Shown here one piece after another: positions 8,068-17,168 of a stretch of DNA of 64,000 nt. The notes beneath the pieces are model-generated. The model saw only the letters and a program-made list of their open reading frames with translations, was not told the origin of the DNA and made no database searches. The stretch spans positions 186,001-250,000 of the forward strand of contig CANMQO010000007.1 in NCBI GenBank assembly GCA_947500055.1, read 5' to 3'. The stretch comes from an uncultured Paracoccaceae bacterium (GTDB lineage Bacteria > Pseudomonadota > Alphaproteobacteria > Rhodobacterales > Rhodobacteraceae). Each line of letters starts with the position of its first letter. Within the stretch, counting starts at the first letter, position 1. Made by a program: the position numbers and the translations under genes.

Positions 8068-9398
8068 AGTCACTGCGTCAACGGGCTGTCGCGGGTGGTG
8101 CCGTTTGGGCAACCATTGTCGTATTGGCAGGCACGAACGCCGTTGGCAGCTACCTTGAGAGCCTCACTCTGTCCCGGTTCGATGAGCTTCTGGTAGCAAG
8201 GCATACCCAAGTTGTCGTCGCATTGGCAAACACTGGCGGCGATGGTGACGCAATGCCGCTTCAGCTCACTGACCCTGTTTATCAGCGCCCGTTTTCAGGG
8301 AACTACTGGCAAGCAACAAATGGTGATGGCGCTATCGTTGTATCTCGGTCGATGGCAGACGCGCTGCTGTCTGTGGCTGCAACAGCGGACGCCGACGCGG
8401 ACATCCAGAGTATTGCGGGACCCGCAGGTCAAACGCTCAGAGCGCTCTCGCAAAAAGTAACTATTGATGACGGATCCACCTGGACGGTCACCGTCGCGTC
8501 TTCGACAGCATCAATCGAAGCAGATCAACTGGAACTCAGGCGCAGGCTGCGCATTTCATTTGCCTTTGTTGGTCTGCTTGCTACTGCGGGGGCGCTTCTG
8601 CTTGTCCTGTTCACTTTGCGACCGTTGTCACAGCTGCGCAAGGACGTCACGGCGCGCAAAGAACAGGAAGGTGAGCTTCCGGTTGACGACTACCCCCTGG
8701 AAGTGAAGCCCCTTGTCACTGACATCAACGATCTTCTGGAACGTAACAGGGACATTATTGACCGGTCGCGCAGGCAAACGGCGGATTTGGCCCATGCACT
8801 TAAGACGCCATCCGCGGTGCTGCGAAATGAGTTGTTCGAACTGCAGCAGCAGGGGACTGACGTGCAAGGCGGGATCAATGCTCTGGATCGTCTGGATGCG
8901 CAACTCAAGCATTCGTTTGCCCGTATCAAGAGCAATCAGGACAGCGCGTCCGAACGGGAAGTGACAAGTCTTGACGTCAGTTTGGGCAGATTGGGCCGGG
9001 CGTTCACAGCGCTCGCAAAAAACAATGATAGAGAGATCAGTTTGGATGTTACGCCCGATCTTCATGCAAAAATCAATCAGATCGACTTTGAAGAAATCGT
9101 CGGAAATCTGATGGATAATGCTTTGAAGTGGTCAAAGGCGTCGATCAGATTAAGTGCGGTGTCGTCCAATGACTGGATCCGATTGGTCGTTGAGGACGAC
9201 GGTGACGGCATTGCGGAAAGTGGTGGGGACCGCGCCCTGATCAGTGGCCAACGCCTTGATGTTTCCAAGCCCGGTACCGGACTGGGTTTGGCAATCGTCT
9301 CGGACCTTGTGTCTGCCTATCGCGGGACGATCGAGCTTGGACGCTCTGAAGTCTTGGGCGGTGCGAAGGTTGTTGTTGCGCTTCGTGCGTCAACCTGA
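8064..9398 (+). CDS. Sensor histidine kinase
   Basis: A 444-residue inner-membrane kinase. One membrane segment lies near residues 11-30, then a ~130-residue periplasmic sensor region, a second membrane segment near 164-184, a short HAMP-like linker, and a dimerisation domain with the phospho-acceptor His244 in TADLAHALKTP. The ATPase domain shows N box NLMDNALKWSK, G1 box VEDDGDGI and G2 box GTGLGLAIV. The layout matches PhoQ/QseC-type kinases that pair with OmpR-family regulators. The GTG start overlaps the regulator's stop by four bases. The signal sensed is not evident; proximity to the PepSY-like exported protein suggests an envelope cue. Confidence 0.88.
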   Translation: MKSLRQRAVAGGAVWATIVVLAGTNAVGSYLESLTLSRFDELLVARHTQVVVALANTGGDGDAMPLQLTDPVYQRPFSGNYWQATNGDGAIVVSRSMADALLSVAATADADADIQSIAGPAGQTLRALSQKVTIDDGSTWTVTVASSTASIEADQLELRRRLRISFAFVGLLATAGALLLVLFTLRPLSQLRKDVTARKEQEGELPVDDYPLEVKPLVTDINDLLERNRDIIDRSRRQTADLAHALKTPSAVLRNELFELQQQGTDVQGGINALDRLDAQLKHSFARIKSNQDSASEREVTSLDVSLGRLGRAFTALAKNNDREISLDVTPDLHAKINQIDFEEIVGNLMDNALKWSKASIRLSAVSSNDWIRLVVEDDGDGIAESGGDRALISGQRLDVSKPGTGLGLAIVSDLVSAYRGTIELGRSEVLGGAKVVVALRAST

Positions 9399-9741
9399 TG
9401 GCACTAGGTAAAGAGGCAGATCCAACCTCTACGCCGTAGCTGCGCCCGGCTTGGAAGAGGTGTTCGATTGCTGCCACATGCTGGTGATGGTGGGCGATCT
9501 GGAACGCGAACTTTCGCATCCCATGTCGTTCATCGGGTTCAGCGGAGCCGGAGTGTATCGAGATTTGAAGAACCGCATCGACGAGCCGTACAATGACGCC
9601 GTCTGAGGGGATCAACGCCGCGGCAATGTTGCGGCAATAAAACAATCTATGATTGTTTCCTGGGATCATGTAATCTCGCTTAAGGTTTGGTTAACATTTG
9701 ATGCGTTAAGCCGGTAGTGTAAGCGGGATAGAGGTTCTTTC
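9399..9741. other. Intergenic stretch with a possible gene remnant
   Basis: The first part (9412-9606) is open on the plus strand for 64 codons and reads like real protein (LEEVFDCCHMLVMVGDLERE, then FIGFSGAGVYRDLKNRIDE) but lacks a clear start, so it may be the 3' end of a decayed or transferred gene. The remainder is the AT-richer leader of cckA and includes GTTAAC. No terminator is evident after the kinase gene. Confidence 0.35.
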
Positions 9742-12075
9742 GTGCCAACTGATCAATCGTTCGAGATGCCGTCTGGGGGCAGACCGGCGCATATGCAGTT
9801 TCCGCGCCTCCTCATTGCACTGGCGCTGGTGTTTTTTGTCATGGCTTTCCTGATTGGCTCGACCGGTCCGCGCATGGGCCTCTTGATCGCAGGCGGGATT
9901 GTTCTTGTGCTGGCGGTCGGTTTGCATGCAAAGCGATATCTGCACCTGCGCCGGGGCGTGGGCCTTGCTGTTGCGGCTGAGGCACTGATTGCGCAGGATG
10001 CAGATGCGGCGTTTCTGACAGATGAGCAACACCGGATCCGACATGTGAACAAGGTTGGTGCCAACCGCTTTGGTGAGGTTGCGGGGCGACCGATGGGCAG
10101 CGTGTTGGGGGCAATAATGGCCAGCCCGGATGCGTTGCTGATGCGGGTGCAAGCCGCGCTTGCGGTTGAGGGTGTCTGCAAAGAGGATATCGTGACACGG
10201 CAGGGCCATTTTCGACTGGCTGTGTCACGGATCAGCGATGACCAGTTTTTGTGGCGACTGGATGATCTGGGCGATGCAACGCGTGCCCGTAGATCCGATG
10301 AACATGGTAGCGCCTTGCCGCAAATAACGGTGCGACCGAACGGGTCGATTTCGGGCCTGAATGCGGCAGCGCGCGCTATGTTGGGCACAAGCCCGGCAAT
10401 TTTATCGACGGTCATATCCGAGACGCCATTATGCAGCGGAGAGGTCCATACGGTCAACACGGCAACGGGAAAGGTCAAAGCGACTGTGCTTGCCCTCGAC
10501 GGTCGCGATGGTGACCGCGAAATCTATCTCCTGCCCGAAAGTGCCGCCGCTGCACCGCGGCCGTTCAATGCCGGTTGGGACGCCATCGAAGATCTTCCGG
10601 TGCCGTTGCTGAAAATATCGCCCGATGGCGATGTGTTGGCCTCAAACCGGGAAGCACGGCAACTTTTGCGGGTGGAAGATACGACCGGTAAACGGGTTGC
10701 GGACTTATTGGATGGGTTGGGACGCCCGATCAATGACTGGTTGCGCGAGGCGGCAGAGGGCAGGGGTGGCAATGTCTCGCAATTCTTGCGCGGGCGCAGT
10801 GAGAATCAGGATACGTTTGTGCAGGTCACCTTGAATATTTCGGGCGATCACACGGAAAGACGGCTGATTGCAGTGTTGAATGACGTGACCGAGCTCAAGA
10901 CCTTGGAAGCCCAGTTCGTGCAAAGCCAGAAAATGCAGGCCATCGGCCAACTGGCCGGTGGGGTGGCGCATGATTTCAACAACCTCCTGACGGCGATTTC
11001 GGGGCATTGTGACTTGCTATTGCTGCGCCATGATGAGGGCGATCAGAACTATAGCGACCTGATCCAGATCCATCAGAATGCCAATCGTGCAGCCAGCCTT
11101 GTGGGGCAGCTGTTGGCCTATTCGCGCAAGCAGAACCTGCAACCAGAGATTATTGATCTGCGCGACACTCTATCTGATCTGACACATCTGCTGAACCGGC
11201 TTGTGGGCGAAAAGGTCACCCTGTCGCTGAACCATGATCCGGCATTGGCGCAGATCAAAGCCGACAAGCGTCAGTTGGAGCAGGTTCTGATGAACCTTGT
11301 AGTTAATGCCCGCGACGCGATGCCAAAGGGCGGTGAAATCAAGGTGATGACTGAGAACCTTGTCCTGAAATCGAAGATGGTCAAGGACCGCGCGGTCGTG
11401 CCGCCGGGAGAATATGTTGTGGTCAAGGTCACTGATGAAGGCCACGGTATTCCGCCCGAAAAACTACCAAAGATTTTTGAACCGTTTTACACGACGAAAC
11501 GCACGGGCGAGGGGACGGGCCTGGGATTGTCGACTGCATATGGGATCGTGAAGCAGACCGGTGGCTATATCTTTGCAGAAAGCGAAGTCGACCGGGGCAC
11601 CCAGTTCTCGCTACTGTTTCCAAGCTATGATTTACCAGTGGCGGAGCCGCTTGTTGTGCCCCCAAAAGGGCCGGAACCGATCAGCAGTGAGGCCGATGGG
11701 GTTGTCCTGCTGGTTGAGGATGAGGCGCCTGTGCGCGCCTTTGCCTCGCGCGCCTTGCGCCTGCGCGGCTACACGGTTCTGGAAGCGGATTGCGCCGAGG
11801 CGGCGCTGGATATGCTGACGGATGATGAATTGGCGGTCGATATCTTCGTGACGGATGTGATCATGCCGGGCATGGATGGCCCGACCTGGGTGCGTGAGGC
11901 GTTGAAGGCGCGCCCCGACACCAAAGTTGTCTTTGTCTCGGGTTATGCGGAGGACGCATTTGGCGACGAACAATCACGCATTGCGAACTCGGTGTTCCTG
12001 CCAAAACCATTTTCGCTCAACGCCTTGACCCAGACCGTGCAACTGCAATTGCAGGAACGGCTGGTTTCGGCCTGA
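9742..12075 (+). CDS. cckA: Hybrid sensor kinase CckA
   Basis: A 777-residue hybrid kinase matching CckA, the alphaproteobacterial kinase that feeds phosphate through ChpT to CtrA and thereby controls the cell cycle, motility and related traits. Two membrane helices occupy residues ~21-40 and 44-61. PAS-like regions follow (~75-175 and ~275-385), then the HisKA segment with phospho-acceptor His410 in GGVAHDFNNLLTAISGH, the HATPase domain (N box at ~519-526, GTGLGLSTAYG at ~591) and a C-terminal receiver with VEDE and phospho-acceptor Asp705 in FVTDVIMPGMDG. Start is GTG, as no better in-frame start precedes the membrane segments. In roseobacters this pathway is usually non-essential; that is background knowledge. 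The gene stands alone and converges on glk with only eight bases between stops. Confidence 0.93.
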   Translation: MPTDQSFEMPSGGRPAHMQFPRLLIALALVFFVMAFLIGSTGPRMGLLIAGGIVLVLAVGLHAKRYLHLRRGVGLAVAAEALIAQDADAAFLTDEQHRIRHVNKVGANRFGEVAGRPMGSVLGAIMASPDALLMRVQAALAVEGVCKEDIVTRQGHFRLAVSRISDDQFLWRLDDLGDATRARRSDEHGSALPQITVRPNGSISGLNAAARAMLGTSPAILSTVISETPLCSGEVHTVNTATGKVKATVLALDGRDGDREIYLLPESAAAAPRPFNAGWDAIEDLPVPLLKISPDGDVLASNREARQLLRVEDTTGKRVADLLDGLGRPINDWLREAAEGRGGNVSQFLRGRSENQDTFVQVTLNISGDHTERRLIAVLNDVTELKTLEAQFVQSQKMQAIGQLAGGVAHDFNNLLTAISGHCDLLLLRHDEGDQNYSDLIQIHQNANRAASLVGQLLAYSRKQNLQPEIIDLRDTLSDLTHLLNRLVGEKVTLSLNHDPALAQIKADKRQLEQVLMNLVVNARDAMPKGGEIKVMTENLVLKSKMVKDRAVVPPGEYVVVKVTDEGHGIPPEKLPKIFEPFYTTKRTGEGTGLGLSTAYGIVKQTGGYIFAESEVDRGTQFSLLFPSYDLPVAEPLVVPPKGPEPISSEADGVVLLVEDEAPVRAFASRALRLRGYTVLEADCAEAALDMLTDDELAVDIFVTDVIMPGMDGPTWVREALKARPDTKVVFVSGYAEDAFGDEQSRIANSVFLPKPFSLNALTQTVQLQLQERLVSA

Positions 12076-12083
12076 CACCGGGT

Positions 12084-13055
12084 TCAGCCCATCAATCCGT
12101 GCAGATGCGCGGCCGAACCTGTCAGTGCGGCATAGTCATCTTCGATGACATGCACCGCGAAATTACCCATGAAACCTGCAAATCGGCCCTTGTCACGGAA
12201 CGCCTGTTCAAAACCAAAATGGGTCAGGTGAGGGGCAAATGCGCGGGCAACCCCGCCCGCGAGATAAACCCCGCCAAAGGGCAGCTGGATCAATGAGAGA
12301 TTGCCGCAGACCGTCCCCAGAATACGGGTGAACAGCCTTGCTGCATCCTCTGCGCGGGGATCGCTGCCATCCTCGCAAGCCGCCATGATGTCATGGGCGG
12401 CGCGCTCGCGCGGATCGTCGGATTCGTACCCCAAAAACGCATAAACCCGCTCCAGGCCGCGACCTGACAACACGTCTTCGACGGCTGGGAACCCATGTGC
12501 GGTTGATACAAACTGGCAAAGTTGCAATTCCCGCTCTGTCCGGATCGGCAGGTTGGCATGACCGCTTTCGGACGGGGTCACGACCCGCCCTTGTTCAAGG
12601 TCATAGACGGGGGCGGCGTTAAAGCCGGTGCCGATGCCAACCACAAGTTTCGCGGCATTTGGATGATCGGCGGGGCCATCGATGATGGTGCGGATATTTT
12701 CAGGTGCGATATGCCCCAAGGCATGACCCTGCGCCTGCAGATCGTTCAGAATGGCCGTGGTTTCGGCACGGGTGGCGCGGGTCAGCGTCGTCTTGTCGAT
12801 CGTCCAGTCCAGATTGGTCAGGGTCGCGCGTGCGTCGCGCACGGGGCCTGCAACAGCAACGCAAGCGGCAATCGGATCAACGCCGTTTTCCTCGGCGATG
12901 TAACGCTCCAAAACGGCCTCAAGCCCGGGAAACGCGCTGTTGCGGTAACGCCGGATTGTGCCGTCCACGATGGACCGTCCGTGCGCCAGGGCGACCCGGG
13001 TGTTTGTTCCGCCGATATCTGCTACCAGCGCATAGGTATTCTTGGGGTGGCCCAT
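12084..13055 (-). CDS. glk: Glucokinase (Glk family)
   Basis: A 323-residue cytosolic ATP-dependent glucokinase of the bacterial Glk family, not the ROK family. The N-terminal phosphate-binding motif is ADIGGTNTR (residues 12-20), and the catalytic base is probably Asp105 in AILNDLQA. LVVGIGTGFN is the second nucleotide-binding loop and PFGGVYLAGGVARA lies near the C-terminus. It is last in the minus-strand set lacI-bgl-glk, eight bases after the beta-glucosidase, so it should phosphorylate the glucose that the two glucosidases release. Size and motifs fit the family well. Confidence 0.92.
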   Translation of the reverse strand: MGHPKNTYALVADIGGTNTRVALAHGRSIVDGTIRRYRNSAFPGLEAVLERYIAEENGVDPIAACVAVAGPVRDARATLTNLDWTIDKTTLTRATRAETTAILNDLQAQGHALGHIAPENIRTIIDGPADHPNAAKLVVGIGTGFNAAPVYDLEQGRVVTPSESGHANLPIRTERELQLCQFVSTAHGFPAVEDVLSGRGLERVYAFLGYESDDPRERAAHDIMAACEDGSDPRAEDAARLFTRILGTVCGNLSLIQLPFGGVYLAGGVARAFAPHLTHFGFEQAFRDKGRFAGFMGNFAVHVIEDDYAALTGSAAHLHGLMG

Positions 13056-13063
13056 ATTGTTCC

Positions 13064-14386
13064 TTAGTCCGCGATAGCAGCTTTGAGGGCGTGATAAGAC
13101 GCTTTTGGCGTGCGCTTCAAGGTCTCGAAATCGACATGGACAATGCCGAAACGTTTTTCATATCCGAAGGCCCATTCATAGTTGTCGAGCAGCGACCAGT
13201 AGAAGAAACCCTGCACGTTGGCGCCGTCGACAATCGCCTGTTTGGCGGCCAGAATATGGTCGGATACAAATGCGGTGCGTTCGGGGTCATAAACAGCACC
13301 GTTTTCCAATTTGTCATCCCATGCCATTCCGTTTTCAGTGACAAAAAGCGGCAAATCGCCCACATAATCCTGCGCCATGCGGGTCAGGAAGTGATGCAGA
13401 CCCGCTGGGTAGATTTCCCAATCCATCTGCGTGGTAGCCAGATGTCCGGGCACTGTTTTCATGGCGGGCCAGGGCAGGTCGGGGGCGGCGGCCATTTGGT
13501 GGCGGGTGTAATAATTGACGCCTAACCAATCGATGGGCTGGCTGATCTGGGTCATGTCATCCTGCCAGCGTTCCGGCATGTGTTGCCCGAACCCATCCAG
13601 AACCTCTTGCGGGTAGGTGCCCTTTGCAATCGCCTGGATGAACCAGCGGTTGATGATCGCGTCCTGCAAATTTGCCGCGTCTGCGGCCTCGGGGGACGTG
13701 TCGGCGGGCGTCGTGTGGTCGAAATTCAGCACAATACCGCAGTTTTTCATGCCCTTCTCGCGCAGGCGCGACATGCCGATCCCATGGGCTAGGTTGATAT
13801 GATGCATCGCCCGCGCTGTTGCCCGGATATCGCGCAGGCCTGGCGCGTGATGGCCCAGAAAATGCGAAAGAAAGCTGACGCACCAAGGTTCGTTAATTGT
13901 CGCAATAGCATGCACCCGGTCGCCGATCCGGTCGGTGATCACCTCCGTGAAGTCGCCAAAATGCTGGGCCGTGTCGCGATTCGTCCACCCACCGTTATCC
14001 GCCAGCGCCGATGGAAGTTCCCAGTGGTAAAGCGTTTGGAACGGCTTCAGACCACGTTCCAGCATTGCATCGACAAGCCGGTCGTAGAAATCGAGACCTT
14101 CAGGATTAACGGTTTGCCCATCGGGCATCACCCGCGCCCAGGAGGTCGAAAACCGATAGGCATCCATCCCGGCATCCTTGAGCAGATCAAGATCTTCGGC
14201 GTAACGATGATAGTGATCGCAGGCCAGCGCCCCGTCTTCGGCCCGGGTCACGTTGCCGGGAGTCGCGGCAAATGTATCCCAATGTGTTGGACCCGCGCCG
14301 CCAAACTTATGCCCTTCGATCTGATAGGCAGCGGTGGCAGCTCCAAACAGGAAACCGTTTGGAAAATCAGCGCGTTTGAAGTTCAT
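13064..14386 (-). CDS. GH1 beta-glucosidase
   Basis: A 440-residue glycoside hydrolase family 1 enzyme. It begins FPNGFLFGAATAAYQIEG, the family's N-terminal signature. The acid/base is Glu166 in ATINEPW and the nucleophile is Glu351 in LFVTENGMAW. There is no signal peptide, so hydrolysis happens in the cytoplasm after import. I start at the ATG at 14386, which has AAAGGA six bases upstream; a start 12 codons earlier would lie inside the regulator gene. One base separates it from the LacI regulator, so the genes are cotranscribed. It broadens the island from alpha- to beta-glucosides. Confidence 0.93.
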   Translation of the reverse strand: MNFKRADFPNGFLFGAATAAYQIEGHKFGGAGPTHWDTFAATPGNVTRAEDGALACDHYHRYAEDLDLLKDAGMDAYRFSTSWARVMPDGQTVNPEGLDFYDRLVDAMLERGLKPFQTLYHWELPSALADNGGWTNRDTAQHFGDFTEVITDRIGDRVHAIATINEPWCVSFLSHFLGHHAPGLRDIRATARAMHHINLAHGIGMSRLREKGMKNCGIVLNFDHTTPADTSPEAADAANLQDAIINRWFIQAIAKGTYPQEVLDGFGQHMPERWQDDMTQISQPIDWLGVNYYTRHQMAAAPDLPWPAMKTVPGHLATTQMDWEIYPAGLHHFLTRMAQDYVGDLPLFVTENGMAWDDKLENGAVYDPERTAFVSDHILAAKQAIVDGANVQGFFYWSLLDNYEWAFGYEKRFGIVHVDFETLKRTPKASYHALKAAIAD

Positions 14387-14387
14387 C

Positions 14388-15419
14388 TTAATCCTTTCGC
14401 GGAGCAGGGCCCGTTGATCCACCGACCATCAGTTCGGCTTCGAGAAGTTCGTGCTGTGGCGCGTTCAGAGGGTTCGCGACCGCATCCAACAGCATCATGG
14501 CGAGCTTGCGCCCCGCATCGCGCACGGATGATCGCGTGGCGGTAAATATCGGGATGTCCGCGCCATTTTGCAGGTAGGACAGCGCGTCGTCATGGGTGAT
14601 GATCGACACGTCTTTGCCCATGACCAACCCACGTTCTTCGATCGCGCGCCGCGCGCCAAGCGCGCAGATCAGGGAAGAGGCGATAATTGCGGTTGGGGCG
14701 TCGTCCTGCCCGAGCATGTCGCGGGTGGATTGATAACCGAACACCTCTGTCATTTCACCTGATCGCATCAGCGAGAGGTCAACAGGGATGTTCTGTGCTT
14801 TCAATGCAGCCTCATATCCATTTCTGCGCCGATAGGCGAAATCCATCACTTCGAGGCCGTTGATCAGTGCGATCCGTTGATGCCCGAGGTCGAGGAGGAA
14901 ATTCGTGGCCCGTTCAAACGCGCTGCGATTGTTTACATCCAGCCATGTGTAGGGCGTGGTGCAGCCAGAGGCGCGACCATGGACCGCAAACGGCAATTGT
15001 AGCTCATGCAGCAGCGGGATGCGGGGATCATCCATGCGCGGTCCGTGGACGATCACCCCGTCGACTGCCCGTCGCGATTTGAGGCCGCGATAGATCTGAT
15101 CTTCGTTGTCGTCATCAACGATCGACAGGATCATTTCATACCCTTGGCGGGCATAGGTTTCTCCGGCACCGGCAATGAAGTCGCCAAAAATGGGGTTTAC
15201 CATTTCATGTTTGCTGGAAACGGGGATCACATGGCCGATGGCCAGCGCCTGACCTGTCGCCAGGCCCTTGGCGCGCGTGCTGGGGCGATAGTTGAAGGTT
15301 CGCGCTGCGTCTTCGACCCGTTTGCGGGTGGCCGCACTAACCTCTGGATAGCCGTTCAGGGCGCGGCTGACTGTTGTTTGGCTCAGGCCCAGTTGTTCGG
15401 AGAGTTCTTTGAGGTTCAT
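14388..15419 (-). CDS. LacI-family regulator of the glucoside island (AglR-like)
   Basis: A 343-residue LacI/GalR-family repressor. The N-terminal helix-turn-helix is NLKELSEQLGLSQTTVSRALNGYPEVS, followed by a hinge with NYRPSTRAKGLATG and a periplasmic-binding-like effector domain. The start at 15419 is placed at the usual distance before the helix-turn-helix; ten more codons are open upstream but carry the operator. A palindromic LacI-type site sits 18 bases before the start and a better one further upstream beside the aglE promoter. It therefore probably represses both its own operon (lacI-bgl-glk) and aglEFGAK, as AglR does in rhizobia. Inducer not shown; an imported glucoside or glucose is likely. 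Confidence 0.9.
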   Translation of the reverse strand: MNLKELSEQLGLSQTTVSRALNGYPEVSAATRKRVEDAARTFNYRPSTRAKGLATGQALAIGHVIPVSSKHEMVNPIFGDFIAGAGETYARQGYEMILSIVDDDNEDQIYRGLKSRRAVDGVIVHGPRMDDPRIPLLHELQLPFAVHGRASGCTTPYTWLDVNNRSAFERATNFLLDLGHQRIALINGLEVMDFAYRRRNGYEAALKAQNIPVDLSLMRSGEMTEVFGYQSTRDMLGQDDAPTAIIASSLICALGARRAIEERGLVMGKDVSIITHDDALSYLQNGADIPIFTATRSSVRDAGRKLAMMLLDAVANPLNAPQHELLEAELMVGGSTGPAPRKD

Positions 15420-15436
15420 AGGCTCTTTTGTCCACC

Positions 15437-15446
15437 AAAGCGCTTT
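15437..15446. promoter_or_regulatory. LacI-type operator, copy 1
   Basis: AAAGCGCTTT, a perfect 10-base palindrome centred on CG, lies 18 bases upstream of the LacI start. Flanks (ACC before, CAATT after) match the better copy on one side only. Autoregulation is the simplest reading. Confidence 0.65.
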
Positions 15447-15595
15447 CAATTACAGTGGGCCTTGCTCGAACTGCCTCACCACCAGTTTTATTACGTAATC
15501 GTTTCAGTAACGCGATGGATTGAAAATTCCAAGTGATTTTTGCAGATGAGCGCATTCTGTTGACAGTTGCGGCTACTTGCGAAAGGGTATGCGCA

Positions 15596-15611
15596 TCCAA
15601 AGCGCTTTGGA
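15596..15611. promoter_or_regulatory. LacI-type operator, copy 2, at the agl promoter
   Basis: TCCAAAGCGCTTTGGA is a perfect 16-base palindrome. It lies 90 bases upstream of the aglE start and 21 bases upstream of an extended -10-like element TGGTATAGT (TATAGT at 15633-15638), where a bound repressor would cover the -35 region. Operator identity is inferred from symmetry, the CG centre typical of LacI sites, and the adjacent regulator gene. Confidence 0.72.
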
Positions 15612-15700
15612 GCGATTCTGTGGCGCAGGTGGTATAGTCGATTGCACGAAGTGTGGAATCATCACGGGACACGCCCCAGCGGCGTGATTGGGAGGAAGAA

Positions 15701-17059
15701 ATGACAACGAAATTATATGCCAGTGTGGCAGCACTCGCCCTGACCGCCGGCGCGGCTTTGGCCGACGGTCACCTTGCTTTTACACCCGGCGAAGGGGACT
15801 TTAGCTGGGATAGCTATAGTGCTTGGGCGGAAAGCGCGCCTGATCTGAGCGGCCAGACGGTGACCGTTTTTGGCCCTTGGTTGGCACCGGAAGATGATAT
15901 TTTCCGTTCTGCCATTGCCTATTTTACCGATGCGACCGGCGCGACTGTGACTTATACCGGCTCTGACGGCTTTGAGCAGCAGATCGTGATTGATGCCGAG
16001 GCAGGCTCACCCCCCAATATCGCCGTGTTCCCGCAGCCCGGTCTGGCTGCTGATCTGGCATCACGCGGGCTTCTGGACCCGCTGGGCGGTGACATGGCGA
16101 ATTGGGTCGCCGAAAACTACGCCGCTGGCCCGTCATGGGTTGATCTTGGTACCTATGCGGATGCCGCGGGCGACGATCAGTTCTATGGCTTCTTCTATAA
16201 CGTCAATGTGAAATCGCTGGTCTGGTACAGCCCCGAAAACTTCGAAGATGCCGGCTACGAAGTGCCTGAAACAATGGAAGAGCTGATTGCGCTATCCGAG
16301 CAGATCATCGCCGATGGTGAAACACCGTGGTGCATCGGTCTGGGGTCGGGACCTGCAACGGGTTGGCCAGCTACCGACTGGGTCGAAGACATCATGCTGC
16401 GCACGCAGTCGCCCGAAGTCTATGACCAGTGGGTATCCAACGAAATTCCGTTCAACGATCCAAAAGTGCTTGAAGCGATTGAAACCTTTGGGATGTTTGC
16501 CCGGAATGACGACATGGTCGCGGGCGGGTCCGCTGCCGTGGGTTCAACCGATTTCCGTGACAGCCCGACCGGCATGTTCTCCTCTCCGCCGCAGTGCTAT
16601 ATGCACCGTCAGGCGTCATTCGCCAGCGCGTTCTTCCCCGATGATGTTGTCGTGGGCGAAGATGCCGATTTCTTCTACTTCCCCGCATTTGAAGAAAAGG
16701 ACCTCGGCAAGCCGGTTCTGGGCGGTGGCACTTTGATGGCTGTCACACAGGCATCGGATGCAACAACGGCGTTCATCGAGTTTCTTCAGCAGCCCATCGC
16801 ACATGAGGTGATGATGGCGCAGACAGGGTTCCTGACACCGCATACTGGGGTGAACCTCGATGCATACAAGGATGGGGTTCTGCGCGGGCAGGGCGAGATC
16901 CTGTTGAATGCGACGACATTCCGCTTTGACGCATCTGATCTGATGCCGGGCGCTGTCGGTCAGGGATCGTTCTGGACAGGTATGGTTGACTATGTCGGTG
17001 GCACATCTGCCGAAGATGTGGCCGCTGCAATCCAGTCAAGTTGGGACGCTGCAAAGTAG
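15701..17059 (+). CDS. aglE: Alpha-glucoside ABC transporter substrate-binding protein AglE
   Basis: A 452-residue periplasmic solute-binding protein of the carbohydrate (family 1) type. The Sec signal is KLYASVAALALTAGAALA, cut before DGHLAFTPGEGDFSWDSY. The mature chain matches AglE of the rhizobial alpha-glucoside system, which captures sucrose, maltose, trehalose and related sugars. The start at 15701 has a strong GGGAGGAAG site just upstream; an upstream ATG at 15653 lies in the leader. First gene of aglEFGAK, downstream of the LacI operator. Substrate range is inferred from gene order and family. Confidence 0.9.
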   Translation: MTTKLYASVAALALTAGAALADGHLAFTPGEGDFSWDSYSAWAESAPDLSGQTVTVFGPWLAPEDDIFRSAIAYFTDATGATVTYTGSDGFEQQIVIDAEAGSPPNIAVFPQPGLAADLASRGLLDPLGGDMANWVAENYAAGPSWVDLGTYADAAGDDQFYGFFYNVNVKSLVWYSPENFEDAGYEVPETMEELIALSEQIIADGETPWCIGLGSGPATGWPATDWVEDIMLRTQSPEVYDQWVSNEIPFNDPKVLEAIETFGMFARNDDMVAGGSAAVGSTDFRDSPTGMFSSPPQCYMHRQASFASAFFPDDVVVGEDADFFYFPAFEEKDLGKPVLGGGTLMAVTQASDATTAFIEFLQQPIAHEVMMAQTGFLTPHTGVNLDAYKDGVLRGQGEILLNATTFRFDASDLMPGAVGQGSFWTGMVDYVGGTSAEDVAAAIQSSWDAAK

Positions 17060-17089
17060 GCGCGGCGTCGTTGCCAAAGCATAAGATCC

Positions 17090-17113
17090 GTTCGGGCGGG
17101 GCACTGCCCGAAC
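17090..17113 (+). terminator. Intercistronic hairpin between aglE and aglF
   Basis: An 8-bp perfect stem (GTTCGGGC / GCCCGAAC, 8-base loop) 30 bases after aglE, followed by a weaker 5-bp hairpin (CACCA...TGGTG). There is no T tract. Such structures after binding-protein genes commonly stabilise that part of the mRNA so the binding protein is made in excess. Confidence 0.5.
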
Positions 17114-17168
17114 CACCAGCGGCCAGTGGTGTGGCTATACGCGACACATAGCGACGGGGGAGCGCGCC

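Noticed and set aside
9241..9669. 142-codon minus-strand frame over the kinase 3' end
   Set aside because: His/Gln/Arg-rich product, largely antisense to the kinase gene; the plus-strand remnant explains the open stretch better.
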